Shown piece by piece: positions 1 through 6,958 of a stretch of DNA of 10,117 bases. How positions within the stretch are numbered: the stretch's first letter is position 1; each line of letters opens with the position of its first letter. The stretch covers positions 421 to 10,537 of the forward strand of contig JAPOYQ010000434.1 in NCBI GenBank assembly GCA_026706505.1, in the 5' to 3' direction. The notes under the pieces were generated by a model. That model worked only from the letters and a program-made list of their open reading frames with translations. It did not search any database and had not been told where the DNA came from. Source of the DNA: Gemmatimonadota bacterium. Its GTDB lineage: Bacteria; Latescibacterota; UBA2968; UBA8231. The translations under genes and the position numbers were made by a program.

Positions 1-1204
1 CAGCAAAAACTGGCTTTGGTTTGGAATGGGGCGTTGCCGCAACCGTTGCCTGAAAATTCTTGGTGCACAGCAGATTGTTAGTGACAATCACGACCTGCGT
101 GCCGCCTCCCTGAAGAGCGCGAAAAAGCTGGGTCAGTGCTCTGTCAGTATTCGTCGACAAGTTCGGCACGACAGGCGCCACGCCGAATCTTCTGACTTCC
201 TCCTGCCATTGCATGATCAATGGCACAGACGGTGCTGATACGATAACGAGGAACGGCTTGTCACCGAGCCGATCCTGGCACCTGGCCGCACAGATAAGTG
301 CGGTCAGTGTCTTGCCGGCTCCGGTCGCCATCGCAATTACGCCTCTTTCGCTGATGTCCCCTTTTTCCCAAGCCCTTACCGCTTCACCCTGATGAGCATA
401 AGGGCCCGTTGTCCACTGCAATTCTTTCGGAATCTGCAATTTGGAGAGAGTCGCAACCGCTAGTGGCTGCGTGGTTCCAATCCCCGGCATGCATCTCGTG
501 TAATCCTGTGGTCGTGGTGCCGAACTCGGAGCTATCCGCACAATTTCTCTCGCCAAGGCCTCCGGCAAATCCACCACCTCTTCTATTCCAAGGCTAGCTC
601 CATCCGACCAGTCATCAAGCATTGCAATGCCTTCCCGCACGCGAGACTCGCTTCCCAGCACCCAAGACACGTCCACGTCAAGGTGCTCCACACCGCTGGC
701 AACTCCGCGGCTGGTAGCATTGCCGGAGCCCCGTGCCAGCACTTGGCTCTCACCATCGTCAAAGAGCCAAATTTTGGGGTGATAGTTCGAATCAGCCGAC
801 GGTACTGCAATCCGCATATGAAGTATCTGCTTGGCAATCATCCACGATAGGCAGTCCAATGCGTGTCGACCAAGTGCCGAAGCGTCGACACGACCGTTCA
901 CAAAGACATTGACTACTAGTTCTGCCGCTTTCTGCGCAGTTATTCTGACGCCCCGCTCGACAGCTGCATGCTCCGCCGGATAGAGCGCCGGTGCCACGGT
1001 AAAGTCGATTGGGCCTGTTTGTTCCCGATTAAGGTACTCGGCAAGTCCTGGGGCTAAGCGTTCTATCCATCCGGCGGTGAACCAGCCGAATGCCCCACGA
1101 ACAGTCCTAGCCGTGCGGAAACCAGGAATTAAAACTTCCGCTGCGACCGGGTCATCGGGAAGCCGAAACAGGCCCGGCCGCAATGTCGGCTCATTTCTCA
1201 GCAC
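1..1204 (-). CDS. PLD-domain / SF2 (DEAD/DEAH-type) helicase, partial (N-terminal 401 residues)
   Basis: The minus frame is open from base 1204 to the window edge, so the protein is C-terminally cut by the window. Two modules are visible. Residues about 100-230 hold a phospholipase-D-type HKD motif: H142-x-K144-x4-D149 followed by G159-S160-x-N162 and the run NATSRG, as in PLD nuclease domains fused to helicases. Residues about 262 onward are an SF2 motor: Q-motif-like Y-A-H-Q272, Walker A ATGAGKT at 293-299, and motif Ia around P325 to W333 (APSVPLIMQW). Motif II should begin at or just past the edge, after KPVFA. I chose the GTG at 1204 because it follows the upstream stop by 2 bp, has the purine-rich GGCGAGG ahead of it, and no in-frame ATG lies nearby. 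It probably remodels or translocates on DNA while the PLD domain cleaves; the substrate is unknown. Last visible gene of the operon. Family assignment strong, role inferred. Confidence 0.9.
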   Translation of the reverse strand, partial: MLRNEPTLRPGLFRLPDDPVAAEVLIPGFRTARTVRGAFGWFTAGWIERLAPGLAEYLNREQTGPIDFTVAPALYPAEHAAVERGVRITAQKAAELVVNVFVNGRVDASALGRHALDCLSWMIAKQILHMRIAVPSADSNYHPKIWLFDDGESQVLARGSGNATSRGVASGVEHLDVDVSWVLGSESRVREGIAMLDDWSDGASLGIEEVVDLPEALAREIVRIAPSSAPRPQDYTRCMPGIGTTQPLAVATLSKLQIPKELQWTTGPYAHQGEAVRAWEKGDISERGVIAMATGAGKTLTALICAARCQDRLGDKPFLVIVSAPSVPLIMQWQEEVRRFGVAPVVPNLSTNTDRALTQLFRALQGGGTQVVIVTNNLLCTKNFQATVAATPHSKPKPVFA

Positions 1205-1206
1205 GG

Positions 1207-3288
1207 CTACAGGCCTCGCCGCCGTTGGATCATTCGCTGCACAATTGCATCGGCCTCGTGTGCAGACGATCGATCGGCAGTTTCTTCATCCACCGTCAAG
1301 TCTACGATACCCTCGCCCTTGATCGTGATGCGGACTTTCTGTCCGGGCTGAACGCCCATCTGTTGAAGCGGTTTCGCCAAGTACCCAACGGAGGCCCCTG
1401 TTGTCGATGCGAGCCGCCAACTCAGCGACAAGTCCCACCAATCAGGCAGGTTGACAACCCGCACTGATGTAGGTTCGTCCGGTTCACATCCGAGCGCCTT
1501 GGCAAATTCCGGCGGTATGCCCGTGACGCTGTATCCGTCGAAGAATCGTGCTTCGACTAAGAACGTCCAGTAAGGGTCTCCTTCACCGTCTCGACCCGAT
1601 ATAACGTCGTCCAAGTTTCTGAGCCGTAAGTCGGATTCATGCGCCAGGCTTACCAGCCCGTTACGAATGATAAACTTGTCTGTTTGCATGAACATGTGAA
1701 CGCTATTCGGCCTGACTCCGAATTTCTCAGGCAGTTCGGTCAGCAATTTCTCGACTGTAGTCGCTCCACCGTCTTCGTCGATGCGTTGGACGATCTCAGC
1801 AACAATTCCCTCGTACTCATCATCGATCCACTCCTTAATCCCCCACCGGTGCTTGTCGGCACGCGTGACACTCTCAATATTCGATAGGCTTGCCCCAAGC
1901 TGGCCCTCTTCTAAGCCCGAGACGCGGGCAATCTCCTGTTTCGTCGCCGGGCGCCCAACAGACAATATCGCTGCCTTGACGTGTGCTCTCAAGGAGTTAC
2001 GAACACTGAGAAAACCATACAGATCATGAAATTGGCAACAATGTTGGAAAGCTGGCCAAAAGACCCGCCAGTCGTTGCCCGGAAGGTCAGCGATTAGGGC
2101 TTCCTTATCCACAAGTCCGACATCGTCGGCAATTTCTTCGGCCAATCGGCGAAGCGACCCGGCCAAATTTGCAGCTTGATCGTTTAGGCAGTAGCCGCGA
2201 ACCAGCTTGTAATCCATTTCCGCAACCAGAGAATTTCGGATCAACTCGCTAATGAGTGTAGGCTGGCCGGCAAGCACTCCATCGATTCGACGGTCGAGAT
2301 GGCCCTTCGGAACCACCGGCCCTTGTTCTTCTTTGAGCACTGCCGCAACAAACCGGATGTCAGAGCCCAGTGCGTATCGGATCCTCCGTTCCAACTTCTC
2401 CTGAATCTGCCGAACGCGCTCGCGTGTCACTCCAATCTCAAAACCTACCTCCTCCAATGTCTTGCGCGGAGAACTGGCCAAACGCAACTCAACGACCATA
2501 CGTTGTGTAGATGAAAAATCTTCAAGACATTCCTCCAGACGACGCGCCGCCGACGTGCAAGACCCAACAGTTACGCACGTTAACGTGACCAGATCCAGGG
2601 CGCCCAGACTTATCCTCCTTCTTGCGGCCATGCGCGCAAATTCTGGGGACAGCGCATCGGAGAGCTTCGCAGTCGTGTTCAGCTCCCTTGATGCCGCCAA
2701 CACCGGGGCCAGTGCCCGCCCAACCATCTCCCACGGAGTGGATAACACGGACAACACTTGGTCCAGAGAAACGCGCTCCATAGCGACGTTAGGAGGTTCA
2801 TCGTCGAGGACATCAGCCTGCATGCCGTCCGGGTTCTCGTTACCCACGTGACGTTTCAGGAACGCCTCGGCTGCAAGCAACAGCTCGTTCAGACTGCCTT
2901 GGCTGCAGTTTTTCATCCGCAGCACATCGTCAACCGTTAATGGTCCGTGGCCTTCTACGCTGAAGTGCGAATGCACAATGCCACCGTGGCGATCCCGTGT
3001 GATCAATTCAAGGTCGAAACCGATCGATCCAGATAGCCCTGCCGGCCAAGCGATGGCCGAACCATTCGGTGAAAGCCCCCGATGCACGGCATCCAAGGCC
3101 TCCGATAGTTCACCGAGGTACATCTTCGCTTCATGCGACGACATAGACACCTCGATCCCATCCGTGGTTCGCAATTGCCCACGAACCCCATGCTCGAACA
3201 GGATGCCGGCGAACGGACGGTCAGATTTTTCCGAAGGATCGAAGTCCTTCACTGCTCGCATCATGTTCGGAATACCCCATGCTTGCAT
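1207..3288 (-). CDS. Large sigma-70 region-4-like / winged-helix DNA-binding protein, function unknown
   Basis: A 693-residue soluble protein with no signal peptide or membrane segment. Residues about 258-305 look like sigma-70 region 4: a Q-R-x-V-x-E-L-R-L start, then TLEEVG-FEIGVTRERVRQIQ, the classical helix-turn-helix, ending in a basic helix LERRIR. It lacks regions 2 and 3, so it is not a normal sigma factor. Residues about 432-488 (GRPATKQEIARVSGL...) and 492-548 (IVAEIVQRIDEDGGATTVEKLL...) look like two winged-helix or HARE-HTH-type modules. Residues about 575-668 appear beta-rich. Residues 1-155 match nothing I know. It follows the HNH gene by 49 bp and precedes the PLD-helicase by 2 bp, so the three are probably co-transcribed. 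It could be a DNA-recognition or assembly subunit, or a transcription regulator of the operon. The start could also be the ATG pair at residues 9-10 (about 3264); no strong ribosome binding site precedes 3288. Confidence 0.85.
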   Translation of the reverse strand: MQAWGIPNMMRAVKDFDPSEKSDRPFAGILFEHGVRGQLRTTDGIEVSMSSHEAKMYLGELSEALDAVHRGLSPNGSAIAWPAGLSGSIGFDLELITRDRHGGIVHSHFSVEGHGPLTVDDVLRMKNCSQGSLNELLLAAEAFLKRHVGNENPDGMQADVLDDEPPNVAMERVSLDQVLSVLSTPWEMVGRALAPVLAASRELNTTAKLSDALSPEFARMAARRRISLGALDLVTLTCVTVGSCTSAARRLEECLEDFSSTQRMVVELRLASSPRKTLEEVGFEIGVTRERVRQIQEKLERRIRYALGSDIRFVAAVLKEEQGPVVPKGHLDRRIDGVLAGQPTLISELIRNSLVAEMDYKLVRGYCLNDQAANLAGSLRRLAEEIADDVGLVDKEALIADLPGNDWRVFWPAFQHCCQFHDLYGFLSVRNSLRAHVKAAILSVGRPATKQEIARVSGLEEGQLGASLSNIESVTRADKHRWGIKEWIDDEYEGIVAEIVQRIDEDGGATTVEKLLTELPEKFGVRPNSVHMFMQTDKFIIRNGLVSLAHESDLRLRNLDDVISGRDGEGDPYWTFLVEARFFDGYSVTGIPPEFAKALGCEPDEPTSVRVVNLPDWWDLSLSWRLASTTGASVGYLAKPLQQMGVQPGQKVRITIKGEGIVDLTVDEETADRSSAHEADAIVQRMIQRRRGL

Positions 3289-3337
3289 TAACTAGAGATC
3301 AGCCCAAGGACATTGGTTCGCAGCAGGCAAATCACCA

Positions 3338-4228
3338 CTACGAACGATCAGAACCGCCCCATGCGGCACACACTTCTCGATGATGCCATTTCAGGAATCC
3401 CACGTCTGGGAGATCCTCATCCCGTGTTGGCAAGAAAAGCGGCTTCGCCTGGAACCGCCCGAGAGCGTAGTCCCGCCCACCTCCTGTCACGGAGGCTGCT
3501 ACCATGATCTTTCGGTCGATGGATACCGTGAACGCGCCCGCATCAAACAAACGGTGGTGGAGTGCACATAGCGCAAGTGCGTTTCGAACTTGATCGGGGC
3601 CGCCCGCGCGATGCCACTTAATGTGGGCAGCTTCCAGTGCAACTGGGCGATTCCCCAACCGCACGGCAAACGCACACACCGCACATTTGTGGCCGTACGC
3701 GGTCAACACCACGTTGGAAAATGCAGAATCTCGACGTCGGCGGTGAATGTGTTCAAAATCGGCGTCAATGCCTACCGCCTGCAGAACATCGTGATGGAGC
3801 GACGGAGGAAAATGAGCCTCTAGCAGTGAGTAGGCAATTTCCATGGCAAGGTTCGCTTTGTTCTGTAGTAGGGCGAACACGGATGCCGGGAATCCGCCAT
3901 GGGCGTTTTCTTGGCGTAGCGAACGGACATGGGCATCCCCGCTAGGAGTCACGGTGATGTGTTCTGCGCCGGAGACATCCCACACGCCGTCTCTGCGGAG
4001 TCGCCAGAACGGAAATTCTGGGTGCACATGCTTGCGGGGGGGGCCAAATTGACGCAATAGTGCCTTCAGTGCTTGGTCAACATCTCTATACGACGCCATG
4101 CGGCTTTCACCTCTGAGGCACCGCCCAATAGCCCAAAGAGTGAGCAGTACCTTATTCGGAGCCCGCTGCCCATTCGCTCTCCAAACCTGCAAGTTTCTGA
4201 AGCGAGTTCGCAAATCGTCAGGCGTCAT
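3338..4228 (-). CDS. SBD-HNH restriction endonuclease (phosphorothioate-DNA-binding, McrA-like, type IV)
   Basis: A 296-residue protein in two parts. Residues 1-155 resemble the sulfur-binding domain (SBD) of ScoMcrA-like enzymes: an N-terminal QRAPNKVLLTLWAIGR segment, then FGPPRKHVHPEFPFWRLRRDG at 61-81, whose aromatic/proline core HPEFPFWRL belongs to the conserved pocket region, then ending EAHFPPSLHHDVLQAVG. Residues 178-235 are an HNH (beta-beta-alpha-metal) nuclease: C182-x2-C185, H202 in AAHIKWH, N216, C221-x2-H224 and H225 in ALCALHHRLFD. Known family members bind phosphorothioated (some also 5-methylcytosine) DNA and cut nearby. This one is about the usual length of the compact SBD-HNH proteins, and all key residues appear present. 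First gene of the left operon, divergent from the EEP gene. No clear Shine-Dalgarno precedes the ATG at 4228. No dnd or ssp modification genes are in the window, which fits a restriction role against modified foreign DNA. Actual target unproven. Confidence 0.92.
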   Translation of the reverse strand: MTPDDLRTRFRNLQVWRANGQRAPNKVLLTLWAIGRCLRGESRMASYRDVDQALKALLRQFGPPRKHVHPEFPFWRLRRDGVWDVSGAEHITVTPSGDAHVRSLRQENAHGGFPASVFALLQNKANLAMEIAYSLLEAHFPPSLHHDVLQAVGIDADFEHIHRRRRDSAFSNVVLTAYGHKCAVCAFAVRLGNRPVALEAAHIKWHRAGGPDQVRNALALCALHHRLFDAGAFTVSIDRKIMVAASVTGGGRDYALGRFQAKPLFLPTRDEDLPDVGFLKWHHREVCAAWGGSDRS

Positions 4229-4438
4229 GATCGATCACGTAACTTTGGCAATTTCTCACATCTGCATCCAATCTTTTCAACCTTCGGGCAGGCTGTCAGT
4301 CGTGGACACGCCGGTAAACGAAGTCAAGACTACCGCGTTCGCCTTGATGGTAGACCTAAACTGACATCAACCTCCACAGGTCTTTGCGAACCGGATAAAC
4401 GTAAGCATTCCCTCTTTCGAAAATTCAGGAGGCAGTAC
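4229..4438. other. Divergent intergenic region between the HNH operon and the EEP gene
   Basis: These 210 bp separate two divergently transcribed genes and must hold the promoters of both, including that of the whole left operon. Base composition is A+T-richer than the genes to the right. I looked for -35/-10 pairs on both strands and found only weak candidates (for example TTGGCA near 4245 on the plus strand without a good -10), so none is annotated. The only clear signal is the AGGAGG at the right end that serves the EEP gene. Confidence 0.5.
4427..4432 (+). promoter_or_regulatory. Ribosome binding site AGGAGG fixing the EEP start at 4439
   Basis: A perfect AGGAGG lies 6 nt before the GTG at 4439. 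The reading frame stays open far upstream to 4073, but that extension overlaps the HNH gene on the other strand and encodes no recognisable sequence. The conserved EEP fold begins immediately after this GTG (IRVVSWNIA), so the site decides the start. Confidence 0.85.
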
Positions 4439-5296
4439 GTGACTGACAGCACCATCAGGGTCGTGAGTTGGAACATCGCCAGGAAGCGGGACCCGTGGTT
4501 CGAACTGGCGGAGATGGCCCGACGGGGCGAAGCCGACCTTGCGTTGTTGCAGGAGGCAGGAGATCCGCCCCAAGAGATCGCCGACAAGTTTCGCTACGAG
4601 AATGATGCCTCGGAACCGACGTCGTTCGACCGCTGGCCCCTGGTCATGCAATTGTCCGACAGGGTGGAAGTCGAGTGGTTTCGGCAGGTTCCCGCGATGG
4701 GATGGTGGCGCGGCGAGCGGGAAATCGAATTGAGCGGCATGGGAACGATGGCGGTTGCGCACGTGATGCCGTGCGGACAGGCGGAAGATGCGTTTCTTGC
4801 CGTATCGATGTACGCGCGATGGACGCGGGCGCACCCCAGTACTACCGGAAAGACACCCGGTCGCCACGCTGACCTTTCAGCGCACCGCATCCTCTCCGAT
4901 CTCCAGAGCTTCATGGACTACCTTGACCCTTCCCGTTACAGGATGCTCGCGGCCGGCGACCTGAACCTGTGCTACGGCGCCACCGAAGCGCCGTGGTATG
5001 AGCGTGAACGCGTCGTCTGGGATCGCTTCAAGGCGCTCGGCCTTGAGTTTCTCGGACCGCAACTTCCGAATGGAAGAGCAGCGTCATCCACACCTCCGGA
5101 CAGCCCGGAGAACACACAGGACGTTCCGACCTGACGCTCCAACCGCCAAACACCGGCCGAGGCGGACCGCCAGCTTGACTACGCCTTCGCATCCCGCGGA
5201 CTCCATGAAGACGTGACGGTTCGTGCCCTCAACGGCGTGGAGGAATGGGGGCCAAGCGATCATTGCCGGCTGCTGATTGAAGTCGGCGGCACATGA
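4439..5296 (+). pseudogene. Endonuclease/exonuclease/phosphatase (EEP) family protein interrupted by an in-frame TGA
   Basis: The GTG start at 4439 is set by a perfect ribosome binding site. The frame encodes an EEP-fold phosphodiesterase: SWNIA with N12, LLQEA with E39, and AAGDLN with D174 and N176. A TGA at 5132-5134 (codon 232) ends translation after NTQDVPT. The same frame then continues without any shift for 53 more codons to a TGA at 5294-5296. That continuation holds exactly what an EEP C-terminus needs: DRQLDYAFASRG and the catalytic WGPSDH (D274, H275 in the extended numbering). The truncated 231-residue product would lack this Asp-His pair and is probably inactive. The base after the stop is C, a leaky context for UGA in bacteria, so some readthrough is conceivable. 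EEP proteins include nucleases and phosphatases; the substrate here is unknown. Alternatives are a recent nonsense mutation or a sequence error. Confidence 0.85.
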
Positions 5297-5364
5297 GATG
5301 AGAGCCTGCGGCGCTTCTCCGTCCGAAGATTGATCCCAGGGTCGGCCTTACCGGGGTGTCTTCC

Positions 5365-5438
5365 GAACTTCGGGCCCGAGCACTGCTTCGCAGCAAGTTC
5401 CCACGACTGGGCTCCGGAGGAAGGCCCGCCGGTCGTGG
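5365..5438. other. Two adjacent hairpins in the EEP / PD-(D/E)XK gap
   Basis: In the 211-bp gap 5297-5507, two inverted repeats lie end to end. The first pairs GAACTT (5365-5370) with AAGTTC (5395-5400), with smaller pairings inside its 24-nt interior. The second pairs CCACGAC (5401-5407) with GTCGTGG (5432-5438) and, inside it, GGGC (5409-5412) with GCCC (5424-5427), leaving an 11-nt loop. A shorter dyad ACGTG-N6-CACGT follows at 5450-5465. No T-tract follows, so this is not a standard intrinsic terminator. It could be a structured leader or 3' RNA element or a protein-binding region; chance in G+C-rich DNA is not excluded. Nothing else recognisable is in the gap. Confidence 0.35.
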
Positions 5439-5507
5439 CGCGTCGGTTGACGTGGCACGGCACGTGTCTGTCCCAGGTTCGGTTCCACGGGAGTTGTCTC
5501 GACTAAC

Positions 5508-6743
5508 ATGCGCACCATGAACCAGGCATACGGTGACCTGATCCGCCTCCCCCGTGGTGAAGGGGATGCCGAGGAAATGTTGCGCCGAATGCCGCTGGGT
5601 GCCCCTGCTTCCCAGGGAGGCATCGACGAAGCCACACTGCAGGATCTCTTGTTCCGGCACCCGCAGACGCTACCAATCGCGTCGATCGATGCGGCCTACA
5701 TCGGCGCCGTCCCCGTCTGCAGGGAGCTGTCCACGCAAGCGGGGTTCGTGGACGCGTTGTACGTCAACCCGCAAGGGTGCCTGACGCTCGCCGAGTTCAA
5801 ACTCTGGCGCAACCCGCAGGCGCGGCGGGAGGTCATTGGTCAGATCCTCGACTACGCCAAGGAGATCGCGACCTGGAACTACGAAGACCTGCAGCGCGAG
5901 GTGTCGAGAACGCTCAAGCGAACCGGCAACGTGCTCTACGAACAGGTGCGGGCCGCCGACCCGGAGGTGGACGAGGCCGCCTTCGTCGACAACGTCACCC
6001 GGCACCTCCGCCGCGGCGAGTTCCTGCTGCTGATCATTGGCGATGGTATTCGTGAGGGCGTCGAGAGCATTGTCGACTTCATTCAGCGGCACAGTGGCCT
6101 GCACTTCAACCTCGCCCTGATCGAGGTGGCGCTGTACCGCGACACGCACGATCAGGTCATCGTACAGCCGCGCACTCTCGCGCGCACCGAGCTCATGCAC
6201 CGCGTGGTCTACGAGGTCGGCGCGACCCGGGACCGCCCTCCGGACGACTCCGATGAAGCTCTCTCCGAATACCAGAAGGAAAACCTGCGCTTCTGGACCG
6301 CGGTGCTGGACGACTTTTCCTTCTCGGACGTGACTCTCGACGTTCCCGAGGTCACCAAGGAATCGACGTTGTACGTCAAGGTTAGGAACTCCGGCTTTGG
6401 CGACTGGGGTCTGTCGTTCGCGGGATATCTCACTCGCAGCCCTCCCAACATGGGCTGCTATCTGAGCTGCCGGAAGGATATTCCGCAAGCTGTGCGTGTC
6501 TTTGCGCAGGTTGAGAGCGACCTAGACGCACTGCGTCTGGAGATGGGTGACGACTTGGGTTTCTGGGTCAACCAGGCTGAGCGACCGCGGATCGGGTTTC
6601 ACGGCGCCGACGCACTTCCCTTAGGCGCAGCTCCCGACTCCACCGCATTTCTCGAGTCTGTTCAGTGGATGCGCGAGAAGCTGGACCTGCTGGTCAGCAC
6701 CCTCCACCCGCGCTTGCAACGGATGCTTTCCGGGCAGGATTGA
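5508..6743 (+). CDS. PD-(D/E)XK nuclease-like protein (411 aa)
   Basis: An intact 411-residue soluble protein. Residues 40-120 carry a PD-(D/E)XK core: a helix with LQDLLFRHPQTLP, a strand VPVCREL (E73), GFVDALYV with D82, then LTLAEFKLW with E96-x-K98, followed by the helix REVIGQILDYAKEI with Q112. This order (Asp, about 13 residues, Glu-x-Lys, then Gln in the next helix) is the signature of the restriction-endonuclease-like fold. The C-terminal two thirds (about 160-411) are not recognised. The ATG at 5508 is preceded by GGGAG at about 14 nt; a second in-frame ATG at 5517 is possible. It lies downstream of the broken EEP gene on the same strand, with a 211-bp gap, and converges on the DUF429 gene. 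It may cut or bind DNA in defence or repair; no specific role is shown by the sequence. Fold call good, function open. Confidence 0.8.
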   Translation: MRTMNQAYGDLIRLPRGEGDAEEMLRRMPLGAPASQGGIDEATLQDLLFRHPQTLPIASIDAAYIGAVPVCRELSTQAGFVDALYVNPQGCLTLAEFKLWRNPQARREVIGQILDYAKEIATWNYEDLQREVSRTLKRTGNVLYEQVRAADPEVDEAAFVDNVTRHLRRGEFLLLIIGDGIREGVESIVDFIQRHSGLHFNLALIEVALYRDTHDQVIVQPRTLARTELMHRVVYEVGATRDRPPDDSDEALSEYQKENLRFWTAVLDDFSFSDVTLDVPEVTKESTLYVKVRNSGFGDWGLSFAGYLTRSPPNMGCYLSCRKDIPQAVRVFAQVESDLDALRLEMGDDLGFWVNQAERPRIGFHGADALPLGAAPDSTAFLESVQWMREKLDLLVSTLHPRLQRMLSGQD

Positions 6744-6753
6744 AGGCGGACGC

Positions 6754-6769
6754 GCGCGGGTATCCGCGC
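6754..6769 (+). other. Short G+C hairpin just after the PD-(D/E)XK stop codon
   Basis: GCGCGG (6754-6759) pairs with CCGCGC (6764-6769) around a GTAT loop, starting 10 nt after the TGA. There is no T-run after it, so it is at best a weak terminator or an mRNA-end-protecting hairpin. Confidence 0.3.
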
Positions 6770-6958
6770 CACTATGGCCAACGAGCTCTGGCATGACGCC
6801 GACGGCAAACAGCCGAACAATGGTCCTGCGACGCAGCATCGCACCAGCTTGGCTCTACAACCGTTACGGGATGTCACCAGAGGAGAACCCGGGTCTCGGC
6901 GCGAACGACAGCGCGGCGCGGGATCCCCGACGACTCCCTCCCGGGAGCGGGGTTGCGA
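6770..6958. other. Convergent intergenic remainder, no supported gene
   Basis: This stretch lies between the convergent ends of the PD-(D/E)XK and DUF429 genes. It contains a 10-bp perfect palindrome, CTCCCGGGAG, at 6938-6947. A plus-strand frame from about 6820 reads LRRSIAPAWLYNRYGMSPEE, which looks protein-like, but no family is recognised, no good ribosome binding site precedes it, and the frame runs on as antisense into the DUF429 gene. It may be a gene relic or chance. Confidence 0.3.

Noticed and set aside
4073..4438. Upstream extension of the EEP reading frame
   Set aside because: It overlaps the HNH gene antisense, has no recognisable content and lies before a perfect ribosome binding site at 4427-4432.
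5132..5165. Selenocysteine reading of the EEP TGA, with a CCGCC/GGCGG hairpin 9 nt downstream
   Set aside because: The position is not expected to be Cys in EEP proteins, the hairpin has only 5 bp in G+C-rich coding DNA, and no SelB-type loop could be recognised.
5476..5500. T-arm-like sequence GGTTCGGTTCC suggesting a tRNA
   Set aside because: No acceptor, D or anticodon arms can be built around it.
5670..6488. Long minus-strand frame of 272 codons
   Set aside because: Antisense shadow of the PD-(D/E)XK gene; its sequence is rich in V, R, D and L typical of the complement of G+C-rich coding DNA and matches no family.
6938..6947. Palindrome CTCCCGGGAG as a bidirectional terminator between convergent genes
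   Set aside because: No loop of proper size and no T-run on either strand.
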